A DNA stretch of 37,575 bases from Alcaligenaceae bacterium. GTDB lineage: Bacteria; Pseudomonadota; Gammaproteobacteria; Burkholderiales; Burkholderiaceae_B. The stretch's first letter is position 1. Each line of letters opens with the position of its first letter. The DNA is taken from NCBI GenBank assembly GCA_030452305.1, contig JAKDMO010000004.1, positions 1 through 37,575 on the forward strand. Direction: 5' to 3'. The notes below the pieces were generated by a model that was not told the origin of the DNA, made no database searches, and saw only the letters and a list, made by a program, of their open reading frames with translations. Below are positions 24,709 through 34,978 of the stretch, one piece after another. The translations under genes and the position numbers were made by a program.

Positions 24709-24786
24709 ATGGTCTCGCCATGCCGATCGGCCGTTTACGCCATGGCTGATAAAGCCAAGAATGTTGACGCAAACCCTTCCTATCAT
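24671..24786 (-). ncRNA. Candidate yybP-ykoY manganese riboswitch, 5' end possibly cut
   Basis: The minus-strand leader of mntP reads GTTTGCGTCAACATTC, a small hairpin TGGCT..AGCCA, then CGTAAACGG pairing back to TTTGCG, a hairpin GCCGATCGGC, and finally GGCGAGACCATAG. The GTCAACA and GGCGAGACC words and the order of helices resemble the yybP-ykoY Mn2+ riboswitch, which commonly precedes mntP. The usual 5' GGGGAGTAGC block is not seen. The helix closing with CATAG would use CTATG from the last codons of the cas3 stub. The 5' part may have been lost at the junction, which would impair or alter sensing. Not checked with a covariance model. Confidence 0.5.
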
Positions 24787-26078
24787 AGAAAGGTATCGAA
24801 ATATTCACGGCTGGCAAGCGCAGGCTGCGTGGCGGTCGAGATCACCACAGTCACGCCATAGTTCTGCGTCAGCAGGTTGAGCACATCAAGGATGGGTTGC
24901 AGAAATTCCGGTGGCAGCAACTGCGCTTCGTCCAGTATGACCACCGAATCGACGACGTTGTGCAGCTTGCGGCAACGCGAGGTACGCGAAGCAAACAGCG
25001 ACTCGAAGAACTGCACATTAGTCGTAACGACAATGGGGGCGTCCCAATTTTCACAGGACAGGCGCGAAGCCGAGGTCTCCTGATCGGGGCTGGATTCAGC
25101 ATTGCTGTGATGCTCGATGACCGCATCGCCGAAAATATCGCGAAAGATGTTGGAGGTCTGCTCAATGATACTCGTGTAGGGAATGACGTGGATAACGCGA
25201 CGCTTGTCGTGGCGGCGCGCGTGCTCCAGCGCAAAAGCCATGCTGGAAAGAGTCTTGCCGCCGCCGGTCGGGACGGTCAGCGAAAACAGGCCGGGATTTA
25301 GCATGGCAGCATCGCGACACTGACGCAAGATATCGGCGCGTAGCTTGTTAACTTTTGTCGGCTTCGCTTGAGCTCCAAGCTCCGCCATATAAATATTGAA
25401 CAGAGGTACAAGTTCTTCGAGTGTAGGCCACGTGTTGCGACGAGCGAATTTATCTGGATCCATGTAGTGCTCCGTGTCCAGAAAGTCAGCGTCGACGAGC
25501 GAGGAGAACAGCATACGTACCCAGAGCGCGAAACCGTCTTTTCCACCAGGGACAGCACGTAAAGCAGCAGCAGCAGGATTAAACGCCCCCACATCCAGCA
25601 ATTCAGCGGGCGGATTTTGGGCCAGCGACTCATCCAGTTCGGCCAGACTTTTCGGATCGTCAAATCGCTCACGCAAACCACCAAACCAATCATCCAACCC
25701 AGCATGATGACCAGCGATCAGATAGGCCAGAACACGGCCCACGACATCAAAGCGATCGATAGCCAACATGGCTCCCGCTGTCGAATGCGGGGCTTTACCT
25801 GCTTCACCCTTGATGTGTGCGTCCGCCTCGAAACCGCTGACGAGCCGGATATATTTCTGAAAACGTGGGCGGAACTTCCCCAAATCATGCCAGCGCCCCG
25901 CGAGCCGCGCCCAGTCTGCACCAAACCGTTGAGCGAAATCAGCAGCCAGTTCGCCAACAGCATAGGAATGCTCAGACAGATCATGTGGATCACGCCAGCT
26001 GCCGCTTTCGTCACGGGCGGCGTGAGCAATAGGGATAAACTTATGTGGAACATTAACTCCATCATGACCGGACTGCAT
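24783..26078 (-). pseudogene. cas3: Truncated cas3 (HD nuclease and first helicase domain), type I CRISPR-Cas
   Basis: A 431-residue stub of Cas3, the nuclease-helicase that degrades DNA marked by Cascade. The N-terminal HD domain is complete: EHSYAV (His37), WHDLGK (His64-Asp65), PHST (His98) and AGHHAG (His124-125). The first RecA domain has Walker A VPTGGGKTLSS, motif Ia IPYTSIIEQT, motif II VILDEAQLLP and motif III ISTATQPAL. It stops about 10 residues after motif III at DTFL, so RecA2 and the C-terminal domain (several hundred residues) are missing. The style resembles type I-C Cas3. The end coincides with the start of the mntP leader. No other cas gene or array is in the window, so interference cannot work from this locus. 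Confidence 0.88.
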
Positions 26079-26194
26079 TGAGTTGCTTCCTTTCAGGATT
26101 AGTTACCAATACTAACGCCCGCGACACATTCTCCCATGAACGATAATACCGAGGCAACTCCAGCCCCCTCTTTTGTATTCTCAGCGCCTCATCC
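26079..26194. other. Divergent spacer between cas3 stub and mutS
   Basis: This 116-bp gap must hold promoters for cas3 and mutS. I see no CRISPR repeat here. The ORF on the minus strand (26062-26253) is not recognisable. Confidence 0.35.
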
Positions 26195-28783
26195 ATGACC
26201 ACACCCGACCTCTCCAAGCACACCCCCATGATGCAGCAATATCTGCGCCTCAAAGCCGAGGCGGGATCGCATTTGCTGCTCTATCGCATGGGGGATTTCT
26301 ATGAAATGTTCTACGAGGATGCGGAACGCGGGGCGCGGCTGCTGAACCTGACGCTGACCAAGCGGGGGGCATCGAACGGCGCCCCGATCCCGATGGCGGG
26401 CGTGCCGTTTCATGCGATGGAAGGTTACCTGGCACGGCTGGTGGCTCTGGGCGAATCGATCGCGATTTGCGAGCAGATCGGTGATCCGGCTGCATCCAAG
26501 GGGCCGGTGGAGCGTCAGATCGTGCGGATCGTAACGCCCGGCACCCTGACTGACGAGGCCCTGCTGCCGGCAAAGTCCGATCGCATGATTGCGGCCCTGG
26601 TCACGGGGCGCAACCAGCGGCGTGATCAGGTGGGGCTGGCCTGGATGAATCTGGCCAATGGCGAATTCAAGGTCTGTGAATGTGCGCCCGACATGCTGAA
26701 TACCGAACTGGGGCGCATCGAGCCCGCAGAACTGCTGTGCCCGGAAGGTACCGACGCGCCGACCGATACCGGATCGGCTGCGGTCAGCCGGGCGCCCGCG
26801 TGGCATTTTGAGTTGGATGGCGCGAGCGATACCCTGCTGAAGCATTTCGGGGTCGATAGCCTGGGCAGCTTTGGGCTGGATCATCTGCCGCTGGCGACCT
26901 GCGCGGCGGGTGCGCTGCTGCGCTATGTCGGCCATACGCAATCGCAGGCGCTCAGCCATATCCAGACGGTCCGTGTGGATGTCAGTGGCGATTACCTGGT
27001 GCTGGATCCGGCGACACGCCGTAATCTGGAACTGACTGAAACCCTTAGCGGCGAAAGCGGCCCGACGCTGTTTTCGACCCTGGATCATTGCCGCACGCCC
27101 ATGGGCAGCCGGCAGTTGCGTCGCTGGCTGCACGAACCCTTGCGTCAGAACCCACCGGCCCAGGCACGTCAGGATGTGATCACGCGCATGCTGAATCCGA
27201 CCGATCCGGGTGAACAGCCGCTGAAGACCCTTCGACAGTCGCTGGCGAACCTGCCTGATATCGAGAGGATCGCGACACGTCTGGCCCTGCAGTCGATCCG
27301 CCCACGCGAGCTGGCCAGCCTGCGCGAGGCCCTCGGGCAGTTGCCGGCGTTGAACCAGCTGATCGAGCGACACTTTCAGCGCGACGAGTCCCTGATTGAA
27401 TATACACAAAGTATCTCTATCGATGGCACTCTGGAGCATCTGCTGACGGCAGCCATTGCACCCGAGCCCGCATTGATGATCCGCGAAGGCGGTGTGATGG
27501 CCGACGGCTACGACGAGGATCTCGACGAGCTGCGGCGCCTGGCCAGCGACAACGGCGAATTCCTGCTGGAAATCGAAGCGCGCGAGCGCGAGCGCACAGG
27601 CATTGCAAACCTGCGCGTGGAGTTTAACCGGGTGCACGGGTTTTATATCGAGGTTTCGCGCGGGCAGGCCGACAAGGTTCCGGATGACTACCGTCGTCGC
27701 CAGACGCTGAAAAATTCCGAGCGTTACATCACGCCCGAACTCAAGGAATGGGAGGACAAAGTCCTGTCGGCGCGCGAACGCAGCCTGACACGTGAAAAAC
27801 TGCTGTTCGAAGAACTGCTGGGCACGGCCGCCGCTCACGCGCCCGCCTTGTCGCGCTGCGCCTGGGCACTGGCACAAATTGACGCACTGGCGGCACTGGC
27901 ACACCATGCGCAGACCTGCCAGTGGGTCGCCCCCACCCTGATCGAGGACAGCCAAATCCTGATCCAGGCAGGTCGCCATCCCGTGGTGGAACACAGCATC
28001 GAGTCTTTCACGCCGAACGACTGCTCCATGACCGAAGAGCAGCGCCTGCTGCTGATCACCGGCCCGAACATGGGGGGCAAATCCACGTATATGCGACAGG
28101 TGGCGCTGATCGCCCTGCTGGCGCGCACAGGCAGTTATGTGCCGGCGCAGGCAGCACAGATCGGGCCGATCGACCGAATCTTTACCCGGATCGGCGCAGC
28201 CGATGATCTGGCGGGCGGGCGTTCGACCTTCATGATGGAAATGATCGAAGCCGGCGTGATCCTGGCGGGCGCTACACCCAAAAGCCTGGTGCTGATGGAT
28301 GAAATCGGGCGCGGTACATCGACCTATGACGGCCTGGCGCTGGCCTGGGCGATCGCGTATCGATTGCTGACCCACAACCGGGCACTGACCCTGTTCGCAA
28401 CCCACTATTTCGAAATGACGCACCTGCCCGCAAGATCCCACGGGGCGGCCAATATCCACCTGGCTGCAGCCGATACGCCCGCAGGCGTGGTTTTTTTGCA
28501 CGAAGTGCGCAAGGGCCCGGCCAGCCAGAGCTATGGCCTGCATGTCGCGCAGCGTGCCGGTATCCCGCAGGTCGTCATTCGTCACGCACGCCGCGAATTG
28601 GCCGAGCTTGAGGCCCGCAACCGTGGCGATTCGCAGCTGGCGTTGTTCATCGAAGAGGTCGAGGACGAAACCTCAGACCCGGATGCGCCCCTGAAAGCGG
28701 CGTTGGGCGCGCTGGAGCCTGACTCCCTGAGCCCACGCGAGGCGCTGGAGCTGCTCTACCAGTTGCGCCGCGATTTTCTCTGA
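26195..28783 (+). CDS. mutS: DNA mismatch repair protein MutS
   Basis: An 862-residue MutS, close to the E. coli length (853). The mismatch-recognition motif FYE is in [13 protein letters not shown] near residue 35. The connector, lever and clamp regions follow. The ATPase has Walker [12 protein letters not shown], Walker [22 protein letters not shown] and the HYFEMTHL segment. The gene appears whole and functional. The start ATG 26195 follows CGCCTCATCC with a weak Shine-Dalgarno; it gives the normal N-terminus [12 protein letters not shown]. This is core chromosome, next to the accessory region. The 798-residue ORF on the other strand is a codon-bias shadow. Confidence 0.97.
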   Translation: MTTPDLSKHTPMMQQYLRLKAEAGSHLLLYRMGDFYEMFYEDAERGARLLNLTLTKRGASNGAPIPMAGVPFHAMEGYLARLVALGESIAICEQIGDPAASKGPVERQIVRIVTPGTLTDEALLPAKSDRMIAALVTGRNQRRDQVGLAWMNLANGEFKVCECAPDMLNTELGRIEPAELLCPEGTDAPTDTGSAAVSRAPAWHFELDGASDTLLKHFGVDSLGSFGLDHLPLATCAAGALLRYVGHTQSQALSHIQTVRVDVSGDYLVLDPATRRNLELTETLSGESGPTLFSTLDHCRTPMGSRQLRRWLHEPLRQNPPAQARQDVITRMLNPTDPGEQPLKTLRQSLANLPDIERIATRLALQSIRPRELASLREALGQLPALNQLIERHFQRDESLIEYTQSISIDGTLEHLLTAAIAPEPALMIREGGVMADGYDEDLDELRRLASDNGEFLLEIEARERERTGIANLRVEFNRVHGFYIEVSRGQADKVPDDYRRRQTLKNSERYITPELKEWEDKVLSARERSLTREKLLFEELLGTAAAHAPALSRCAWALAQIDALAALAHHAQTCQWVAPTLIEDSQILIQAGRHPVVEHSIESFTPNDCSMTEEQRLLLITGPNMGGKSTYMRQVALIALLARTGSYVPAQAAQIGPIDRIFTRIGAADDLAGGRSTFMMEMIEAGVILAGATPKSLVLMDEIGRGTSTYDGLALAWAIAYRLLTHNRALTLFATHYFEMTHLPARSHGAANIHLAAADTPAGVVFLHEVRKGPASQSYGLHVAQRAGIPQVVIRHARRELAELEARNRGDSQLALFIEEVEDETSDPDAPLKAALGALEPDSLSPREALELLYQLRRDFL

Positions 28784-28801
28784 CGCACTGGCGGAAATTA
28801 G

Positions 28802-28817
28802 CTTATATCCAGATAAG
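28802..28817. promoter_or_regulatory. Inverted repeat upstream of cysJ (possible CysB site)
   Basis: CTTATATCCAGATAAG has arms CTTAT and ATAAG and fits the T-N11-A spacing of LysR-type regulators. It is about 80 bp upstream of the cysJ start, where the sulfur regulator CysB or a relative would bind. The evidence is only the dyad and the position. Confidence 0.35.
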
Positions 28818-28897
28818 AAAATAAGGATCTTGTCGTTCACGCGGCATCCCGGCATCCCTAGAATGAGTCGCTTCTGTCACCATTCTGGCCTTATGCC

Positions 28898-30688
28898 ATG
28901 CTCGCACCCACCTACCTGCCGGAAGCCAAACACGCCCTGATCGCCGATCTGGCCGAAAGCCTGGAGCCCAACGCACTCAGTTGGCTGTCGGGATACTTCG
29001 CCGGGGTTGCCCAGGGCCGGCAGGCTATAAAGCCCGCCGCACTGAGCATCGCCGCCACGACGCCACCCACCTCGGCCGGGCGCCTGACCATTTTGTATGG
29101 CAGCCAGACAGGCAATGCAAAACGCATCGCCGAAAGTCTGCTCGAGCGCAGCACCGACCAGGGGCTGGATGTTCGCCTGGTGCGTGCCGACCAGTATTCG
29201 ACCCGCGAGCTGAGGGGCGAGCAACTGCTGTACATCGTCATGAGCACCCAGGGCGACGGTGAACCGCCGGACGATTCCATCGCCTTCGTCGAGTTTCTCA
29301 AGAGCCGCCGCGCACCCAAGTTACCGCAGATGAAGTATGCGGTGCTTGGCCTGGGCGATTCCAGCTATCCATCATTTTGCGGGATCTCGCAGGACCTGGA
29401 TGCCCGCCTGGCCGAGCTGGGCGCCCAGCGCCTGCAGGAAGCGGGCGCCGCAGACCTGGATATCGAAACCATCGCGGCGCCATGGCAGGACACCGCCCTG
29501 GTACTTGCCAAAGAGCATTTGAAACCGGGGGCGCCGACAAGCGCCACGGTGACACCCTTGCGTGCCGCCACAGCAGTGACCCGCGAACACCCCTTCCAGG
29601 CCGAGCTGCTGCTGGACCAGAGCATTACCGGGCGCGGCAGCGATAAAGACATCCGCCACCTGGAAATTTCACTGGAAGGCAGCGGGCTGTCCTACCAGCC
29701 GGGCGATGCGCTGGGTGTCTGGCCGGTTCAGGACGAACAATTGGTGGGCGCAGTCATTCAGGCCCTGGGGCTGGATGGCGCCGCCCCGATCGAGCATCAG
29801 GGGGTGACTCGCAGCTTGCAGGAATGGCTGGGCACCTATCGCGAACTGACCGTGCTGACACGGCCCTTTTTGCAAGCCCACGCCACACGGGCACAGTCGG
29901 GCACACTTGACGCCTTGTTCAACGCTGAACAGCGCAGCGAACTGGCCGAGTATATGGCTGCGAACCAGGTACTCGATGCCCTGCGCAATTGGCCGGCAAG
30001 CTGGACGGCGCAGGACCTGGTCACCGCCCTGCGCCCAATCACGCCCAGAATGTATTCCATCGCCTCCAGCCAGTCCACCGTTGACGAAGAGGTCCACCTG
30101 ACGCTGGCCAATGTGGCTTACGAACACGAAGGCGAGACCCGATGGGGCGTCGCATCGCGCTTCCTCAGCCAGTTGGAGGAAGGCGCGCGCCTGCCTATTT
30201 TTATTGAGGAAAACACCCGATTCAGGCTTCCGGCCGACCCGTCGCGCGACATCATCATGATCGGTGCGGGCACAGGCGTAGCTCCATACCGGGCGTTCAT
30301 CCAAGCACGCAGCGACGACGGTGCGAGCGGGCGGAATTGGCTGTTCTTTGGCAACCCGCATTTTTCAAGCGACTTCCTGTATCAGACCGAGTGGCAGCAG
30401 GCCGTGAAGGCGGGCAACCTGCACCGGATCGACCTGGCCTTTTCACGCGATCAGGAGGACAAGGTCTACGTCCAGCACCGCCTGATCGAACGGGCCGCCG
30501 AAGTCTACGACTGGATCCAGACAGGCGCGCATGTCTACGTATGCGGCGATGCCACCCATATGGCGCGCGATGTGCATCAGGCACTGATCGAGATCGCACG
30601 CGACCAGGGCGCACTGGATGAGGAAGGCGCCCGACAATGGCTGGACGAGCTGGCCGCCCAAGGCCGCTATGCCCGGGACGTGTACTGA
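28898..30688 (+). CDS. cysJ: Sulfite reductase flavoprotein alpha subunit
   Basis: A 596-residue NADPH-dependent diflavin reductase, the electron-donating subunit of assimilatory sulfite reductase (E. coli 599). Order of parts: a short N-terminal lead, FMN flavodoxin domain (ILYGSQTGNAKRIAESL, STQGDGEPPDDS, LGLGDSSYPSFC), a connecting domain, FAD-binding motif RMYSIASSQ, and NADPH site IMIGAGTGVAPYRAFIQAR with YVCGDATHMARDV. The C-terminus RYARDVY matches that of CysJ proteins. It passes electrons from NADPH via FAD and FMN to the haemoprotein CysI encoded next. It opens the operon cysJ-cysI-cysG. Confidence 0.96.
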   Translation: MLAPTYLPEAKHALIADLAESLEPNALSWLSGYFAGVAQGRQAIKPAALSIAATTPPTSAGRLTILYGSQTGNAKRIAESLLERSTDQGLDVRLVRADQYSTRELRGEQLLYIVMSTQGDGEPPDDSIAFVEFLKSRRAPKLPQMKYAVLGLGDSSYPSFCGISQDLDARLAELGAQRLQEAGAADLDIETIAAPWQDTALVLAKEHLKPGAPTSATVTPLRAATAVTREHPFQAELLLDQSITGRGSDKDIRHLEISLEGSGLSYQPGDALGVWPVQDEQLVGAVIQALGLDGAAPIEHQGVTRSLQEWLGTYRELTVLTRPFLQAHATRAQSGTLDALFNAEQRSELAEYMAANQVLDALRNWPASWTAQDLVTALRPITPRMYSIASSQSTVDEEVHLTLANVAYEHEGETRWGVASRFLSQLEEGARLPIFIEENTRFRLPADPSRDIIMIGAGTGVAPYRAFIQARSDDGASGRNWLFFGNPHFSSDFLYQTEWQQAVKAGNLHRIDLAFSRDQEDKVYVQHRLIERAAEVYDWIQTGAHVYVCGDATHMARDVHQALIEIARDQGALDEEGARQWLDELAAQGRYARDVY

Positions 30689-30754
30689 CACGCTCCTGCC
30701 CGAACCCCACGATTCGCGCCCACGCGGCGCCCCCCAAACGGCAACGATCCCAAG

Positions 30755-32419
30755 ATGAGCATCTCCCCCCTATCCCCCTTGGAACACATCAAGACAACCA
30801 GCCGATTCCTGCGCGGCACGATCGCCCAGGAACTGGAGAACCCGATTACCGGCGCCATCCCCGAAGCCGACACCAAGCTGCTGAAATTCCACGGCAGCTA
30901 CATGCAGGACGACCGCGACATCCGCGACGAACGGCGCAAGCAGAAGCTGGAGCCTGCCCACGCCTTCATGGTGCGCGCGCGCCTGCCGGGCGGCGTCATC
31001 CCGCCGCAGCAATGGCTGGCGCTGGACGCACTGGCGCAGCAATACGCCACCCGAGGCCTGCGCATCACCACGCGCCAGACCTTTCAATGGCACGGCATCC
31101 TGAAACGAAATCTGCGCGCCTTCATGCAGGGCATTCACGATGCCCGGGCGACGACCATCGCCGCCTGCGGCGATGTCAACCGCCAGGTGATCAGCTCCGT
31201 CAATCCACATCTGTCCAGCCAGCACACCCTGACCCAGGAATGGGTGCTGCGCCTCTCCAACCACTTCCTACCGCGCACCACGGCCTATGCGGAAATCTGG
31301 CTGGGCGGCAAACAGGTGGGCGAAGCCGTGGACGACGAGCCCATATACGGCAACGATTCCGCCTATCTGCCGCGCAAATTCAAGATCGGCATCGCCATCC
31401 CGCCGACCAACGACTGCGACGTGTTCGCCAATGATCTGGGCTTGGTGACCATTATCGAAAACGGTCGGCTGCAGGGTTTCAACGTGGCGGTGGGCGGCGG
31501 CATGGGTGCCACCGCCGGCGACCCCACGACGTATCCGCGTCTGGGCTCGCTGGTGGGTTTCGTTGCACCCGACGACCTGATCGCCGTCGCCGAAGCCGTG
31601 GTCACACTGCAGCGCGACCACGGCGACCGCAAGGAACGCCGGCACGCGCGACTGAAATACACGGTGGACCGCCTGGGCGTGGAGTGGTTCCGCGAACAGA
31701 TCCAGATCCGCAGCGGCCGCACCCTGCAGGACGTCCGCCCCTACCAATTCGAGAGCAACGGCGACCGCTACGGCTGGTCGCGCGGCGAGGACGGCCGCTG
31801 GCACCTGGGCCTGTACATTGCCTCGGGGCGCCTGTGGGATCACGACGGATCGCAGCTGCAAACCGGGGTGCGCGAAATCGCCAAAATCCACACGGGCGAA
31901 TTCCGCCTGACCTGCAATCAGAACATGGTGATTGCCAATGTCGCGCCCGAGGACCGCGCCCGGATCGACAAGCTGGTGGAACGCTACGGCCTGGACGGCT
32001 ATCGGCAGCAAAGCGGCATCCGGCGCCACCACATCGCCTGCGTCGCCCTGCCCACCTGTGGGCTGGCCATGGCCGAAAGCGAGCGCTATGCGCCCATCCT
32101 ATTGCCCAAGCTGGAAGCCCTGCTGGATCGGCACGGCCTGGCCGACGCACCCATCCTGCTGCGTCTGTCTGGCTGCCCGAACGGGTGCTCGCGCCCGTAC
32201 CTTGGGGAAATTGCCCTGGTGGGCCGCGCCCTCGGGCGCTATGACCTGCGCCTGGGTGCCGACTTTATCGGCGAGCGCATGAATGTGCTGTATCGGGAAA
32301 ACATCGCCGAACCTGACATCCTGTCCAGCCTGGACGCGCTGTTCGGCGACTATGCCGCACAACGCCGGCCCGATGAAGGTTTCGGTGACTTCCTCGTGCG
32401 TACCGGGGTCATTGGATGA
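30755..32419 (+). CDS. cysI: Sulfite reductase haemoprotein beta subunit
   Basis: A 554-residue siroheme-[4Fe-4S] subunit that reduces sulfite to sulfide with six electrons. N-terminal [36 protein letters not shown] and the [13 protein letters not shown] repeat are typical. The four cysteine ligands of the [4Fe-4S]/siroheme site are in [17 protein letters not shown] and [14 protein letters not shown], both intact. It receives electrons from CysJ and siroheme from CysG, encoded on either side. Its stop overlaps the cysG start as ATGA (32416-32419). Confidence 0.96.
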   Translation: MSISPLSPLEHIKTTSRFLRGTIAQELENPITGAIPEADTKLLKFHGSYMQDDRDIRDERRKQKLEPAHAFMVRARLPGGVIPPQQWLALDALAQQYATRGLRITTRQTFQWHGILKRNLRAFMQGIHDARATTIAACGDVNRQVISSVNPHLSSQHTLTQEWVLRLSNHFLPRTTAYAEIWLGGKQVGEAVDDEPIYGNDSAYLPRKFKIGIAIPPTNDCDVFANDLGLVTIIENGRLQGFNVAVGGGMGATAGDPTTYPRLGSLVGFVAPDDLIAVAEAVVTLQRDHGDRKERRHARLKYTVDRLGVEWFREQIQIRSGRTLQDVRPYQFESNGDRYGWSRGEDGRWHLGLYIASGRLWDHDGSQLQTGVREIAKIHTGEFRLTCNQNMVIANVAPEDRARIDKLVERYGLDGYRQQSGIRRHHIACVALPTCGLAMAESERYAPILLPKLEALLDRHGLADAPILLRLSGCPNGCSRPYLGEIALVGRALGRYDLRLGADFIGERMNVLYRENIAEPDILSSLDALFGDYAAQRRPDEGFGDFLVRTGVIG

Positions 32420-33840
32420 ACCACTTCCCCCTGTTTGCCGACTTGCACGGCAAGGATGTCCTGGTCGTGGGCGGCGGCGCGGTTGCGGAACGCAAGGCGC
32501 GCAGCCTGCTCAGTGCCGGCGCGTGCGTCACGGTAGGCGCCCCGGAAATCGGTCGCAGCCTGCGCACCCTGCAGGCAGGCGGCACGATACGCTGCATCAA
32601 CACCTCGTTTGCGGAGGATTGGCTGGACGATATTTGGCTGGTCATCGCGGCGACCAACGACCGCAGTCTGAACCAGCAGGTCGCCGCTGCAGCCCAGGCA
32701 CGCAGGCTGTTCTGCAATGTCGTCGATGACCCAGAGCTCTCGAGCTTCCAGGTACCGGCTATTGTCGATCGCGCCCCCCTGACCATCGCGATTTCGTCGG
32801 GCGGCAGCGCCCCCGTCCTCGCACGCCGCTTGCGCGAACGCATCGAAAGCCTGTTCGATCACTCACTGGGCACCTTGGCCGAACTTGCCCGCCAAAAACG
32901 CCCCGAAATCCGCCGTGCCCTGCCCGATCTGGCGGCACGCAGGGGCTTCTATGATTGGCTGCTGGACGGGCCGGTCTTTCAGGCCCTGCGCCGTGGCCAC
33001 GAAGACGAGGCCCAGACCCTGCTCGATGACGCGCTGGCTGCAGGCCAGACCATACGTCCCGGAAAAGTCGTACTGGTCAGTGCCGGCCCCGGCGATCCAG
33101 GCCTGGTGACCCTCAAGGCCCTACGCGCCTTGAACGAGGCGGACATCATCCTGCACGATCGTCTGGTCAGCCGGGAAATCCTGGGCCTGGCGCGCCGCGA
33201 TGCCACGATGATCCATGTCGGAAAAACACCGGGTGAAGACCACGAAGCCACCCAGTCACGCATCCATCGTCTGATGGTCGAGCATGCCGAACAAGGGCGA
33301 TACGTGGTACGTCTGAAGGGCGGGGATGCGTTCATCTTTGGGCGCGGCGGTGAAGAACTGGAGTACCTTGCCGACCACGGGATCACCTACGAAGTGGTCC
33401 CCGGGATCACCTCGGCACTGGCCTGTGCCGCTTACTCTGGGGTACCGCTGACTCACCGCGATCATGCACAATCGGTCCGATTCATCACCGCACATCGCCA
33501 CAAGCACGCGAGCCCCGAAGAATGGCGCGCCATGGCCCTGCCTGGTCAAACCCTGGTGTTCTATATGGGCGTGGGGCAACTGGACGGACTGGCCGCGCAG
33601 TTGATCGGAAACGGCCGTACACCCGATACCCCGTTCGCACTGGTGGAAAATGGATCCATGAACTCGCAGCGCGCGCTATACGGCACGCTGGGGGAACTGG
33701 CCGGGCAGGCCGCCAAGCACTCGATTCGGTCCCCTGCACTGCTGATACTGGGCGAGGTGGCCGCACTGGGCCCCCGCCTGGCCTGGTTCGGAGCGCGCAT
33801 CAGCGCGCCCGAAACCGAGCCTCTGGCGGCGCTGCCTTAA
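32416..33840 (+). CDS. cysG: Siroheme synthase (trifunctional CysG)
   Basis: A 474-residue multifunctional enzyme. The N-terminal half is the NAD-dependent precorrin-2 dehydrogenase/ferrochelatase ([44 protein letters not shown]). The C-terminal half is uroporphyrinogen-III C-methyltransferase ([65 protein letters not shown]). It makes the siroheme needed by CysI, and translation is probably coupled to cysI by the 4-nt overlap. Its TAA stop overlaps the antisense bamC stop. Confidence 0.96.
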   Translation: MNHFPLFADLHGKDVLVVGGGAVAERKARSLLSAGACVTVGAPEIGRSLRTLQAGGTIRCINTSFAEDWLDDIWLVIAATNDRSLNQQVAAAAQARRLFCNVVDDPELSSFQVPAIVDRAPLTIAISSGGSAPVLARRLRERIESLFDHSLGTLAELARQKRPEIRRALPDLAARRGFYDWLLDGPVFQALRRGHEDEAQTLLDDALAAGQTIRPGKVVLVSAGPGDPGLVTLKALRALNEADIILHDRLVSREILGLARRDATMIHVGKTPGEDHEATQSRIHRLMVEHAEQGRYVVRLKGGDAFIFGRGGEELEYLADHGITYEVVPGITSALACAAYSGVPLTHRDHAQSVRFITAHRHKHASPEEWRAMALPGQTLVFYMGVGQLDGLAAQLIGNGRTPDTPFALVENGSMNSQRALYGTLGELAGQAAKHSIRSPALLILGEVAALGPRLAWFGARISAPETEPLAALP

Positions 33841-34978
33841 GGCTGTGGCGCGTCCAGATGGTTCGACAGTACCGTAATCACACGACGCGCAGTGTCATCC
33901 GTCAGGGTGGCGCCGTTCTCGTCCTGTACCGAGACCTCTGAACTGCCCCCCTGATCCGCCACGTGGATACGCAGCTTCAGGGGCTCGGCCTTGTTGCGCG
34001 AGCCGAACAGGCGACCAAACACGGTCTGCTGCTCGATCTTTTCCCCTGTATCGGTATCCAGATAGCGGATGAAATAGTCGCCCTCGGAGCGGTTGCGGTC
34101 CTCGACAGTGAAGCGCGCCGAATCCAGCGCCACACCCACCCGGCGCCAGGCTCGGTCAAAGGGCTCGGACAGCACAATCGAGGCCTGATCCTCAGAGATC
34201 TGGGGTTTGGCCACCACGTTGCCGGTGTCTGCTTCAGCGTTCGATACCTGCTGCTGGGCATGACTGATATCCGAACCCAGGGCGACCATGAGGCGTGCCA
34301 GCATCGCGGCGTTCAGGCCCGGATCTTCGTCGCCGTACACCCACTTGAAGCCGGTGCCGTCGCTGGTTGGAGTTTCCTCCATGTGCTGATGGCTGATGTA
34401 GATTTCGGTCTCGCCATTAACGCGTTCCAGACGCGTCCTGAAGCGATCACGCTCGCCGCTGTCGAACGCCTGGTCGAACAGGCTACCCAAGACGCTGCGC
34501 AGCCAACCTTCCGGGATCTTGGCGCGATTCTCGGCCCAGTCGGTCTGGATAAGGCCTGCCTCGGGATCCTTGGACTGGATCGTAAAGCCCTGGTCGCCCC
34601 AGAATTCAATCACACGGGGGTAGATCACCTCGGCCGGCTGATCCACGACCAGCCAACGCAATGTTCCATCGCGCATGACCTGAATTCCGGTCTGCTTGGG
34701 CAGCACTGGCTGGCCGCACTGGAGCTATTCTCGGCCTGCTGCCCGGCGGCGTAATCGCTGAAGCTTGTTGTACCCTCAGGCGCCTGATAGTGCGGATTCT
34801 GGCTCGCGTTGGTCAGATCCGGCGGTATGCTGAGCGGATCACCCGATACCGTGCTTTTGTACTCGACCGAGTCGGCGTCGCCGGTAAGCTCGTTAAGTGT
34901 CGAGCACCCGGCCAAAGCCAACAGAGTCAGTCCAATGGCCGCTTTCGCCAATCCGGCGGAAAAATGTGTTGTAGTCAT
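33837..34978 (-). pseudogene. bamC: BamC outer-membrane assembly lipoprotein, frameshifted
   Basis: BamC is a lipoprotein of the BAM complex that inserts outer-membrane barrels. The N-terminal frame (ATG 34978) has a lipoprotein signal with lipobox LALAGCSTL and the conserved unstructured part ending YAAGQQAENSSSAASQ. It should continue VLPKQTGIQVMRDGTLRWLVVDQPAEVIYPRVIEFWGDQGF, but that sequence is in another frame from 34706. A single missing C in a CC(C)AGTG run near 34706-34710 explains the break. Both halves otherwise look normal, so it may be a recent mutation or a sequencing error. If real, only a 117-residue lipoprotein would be made. It overlaps the dapA stop (ATGA), the usual dapA-bamC order. 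Confidence 0.85.

Noticed and set aside
24783-26194. CRISPR repeats near cas3
   Set aside because: I looked for repeated 28-37 nt units with spacers around cas3 and found none.
26189-28585. 798-codon ORF antisense to mutS
   Set aside because: It lies wholly opposite a complete MutS gene, has no recognisable domain and is full of Gln/Arg/His as expected from the antisense of GC-rich codons.
29669-30361. 230-codon ORF antisense to cysJ
   Set aside because: Shadow within a complete cysJ.
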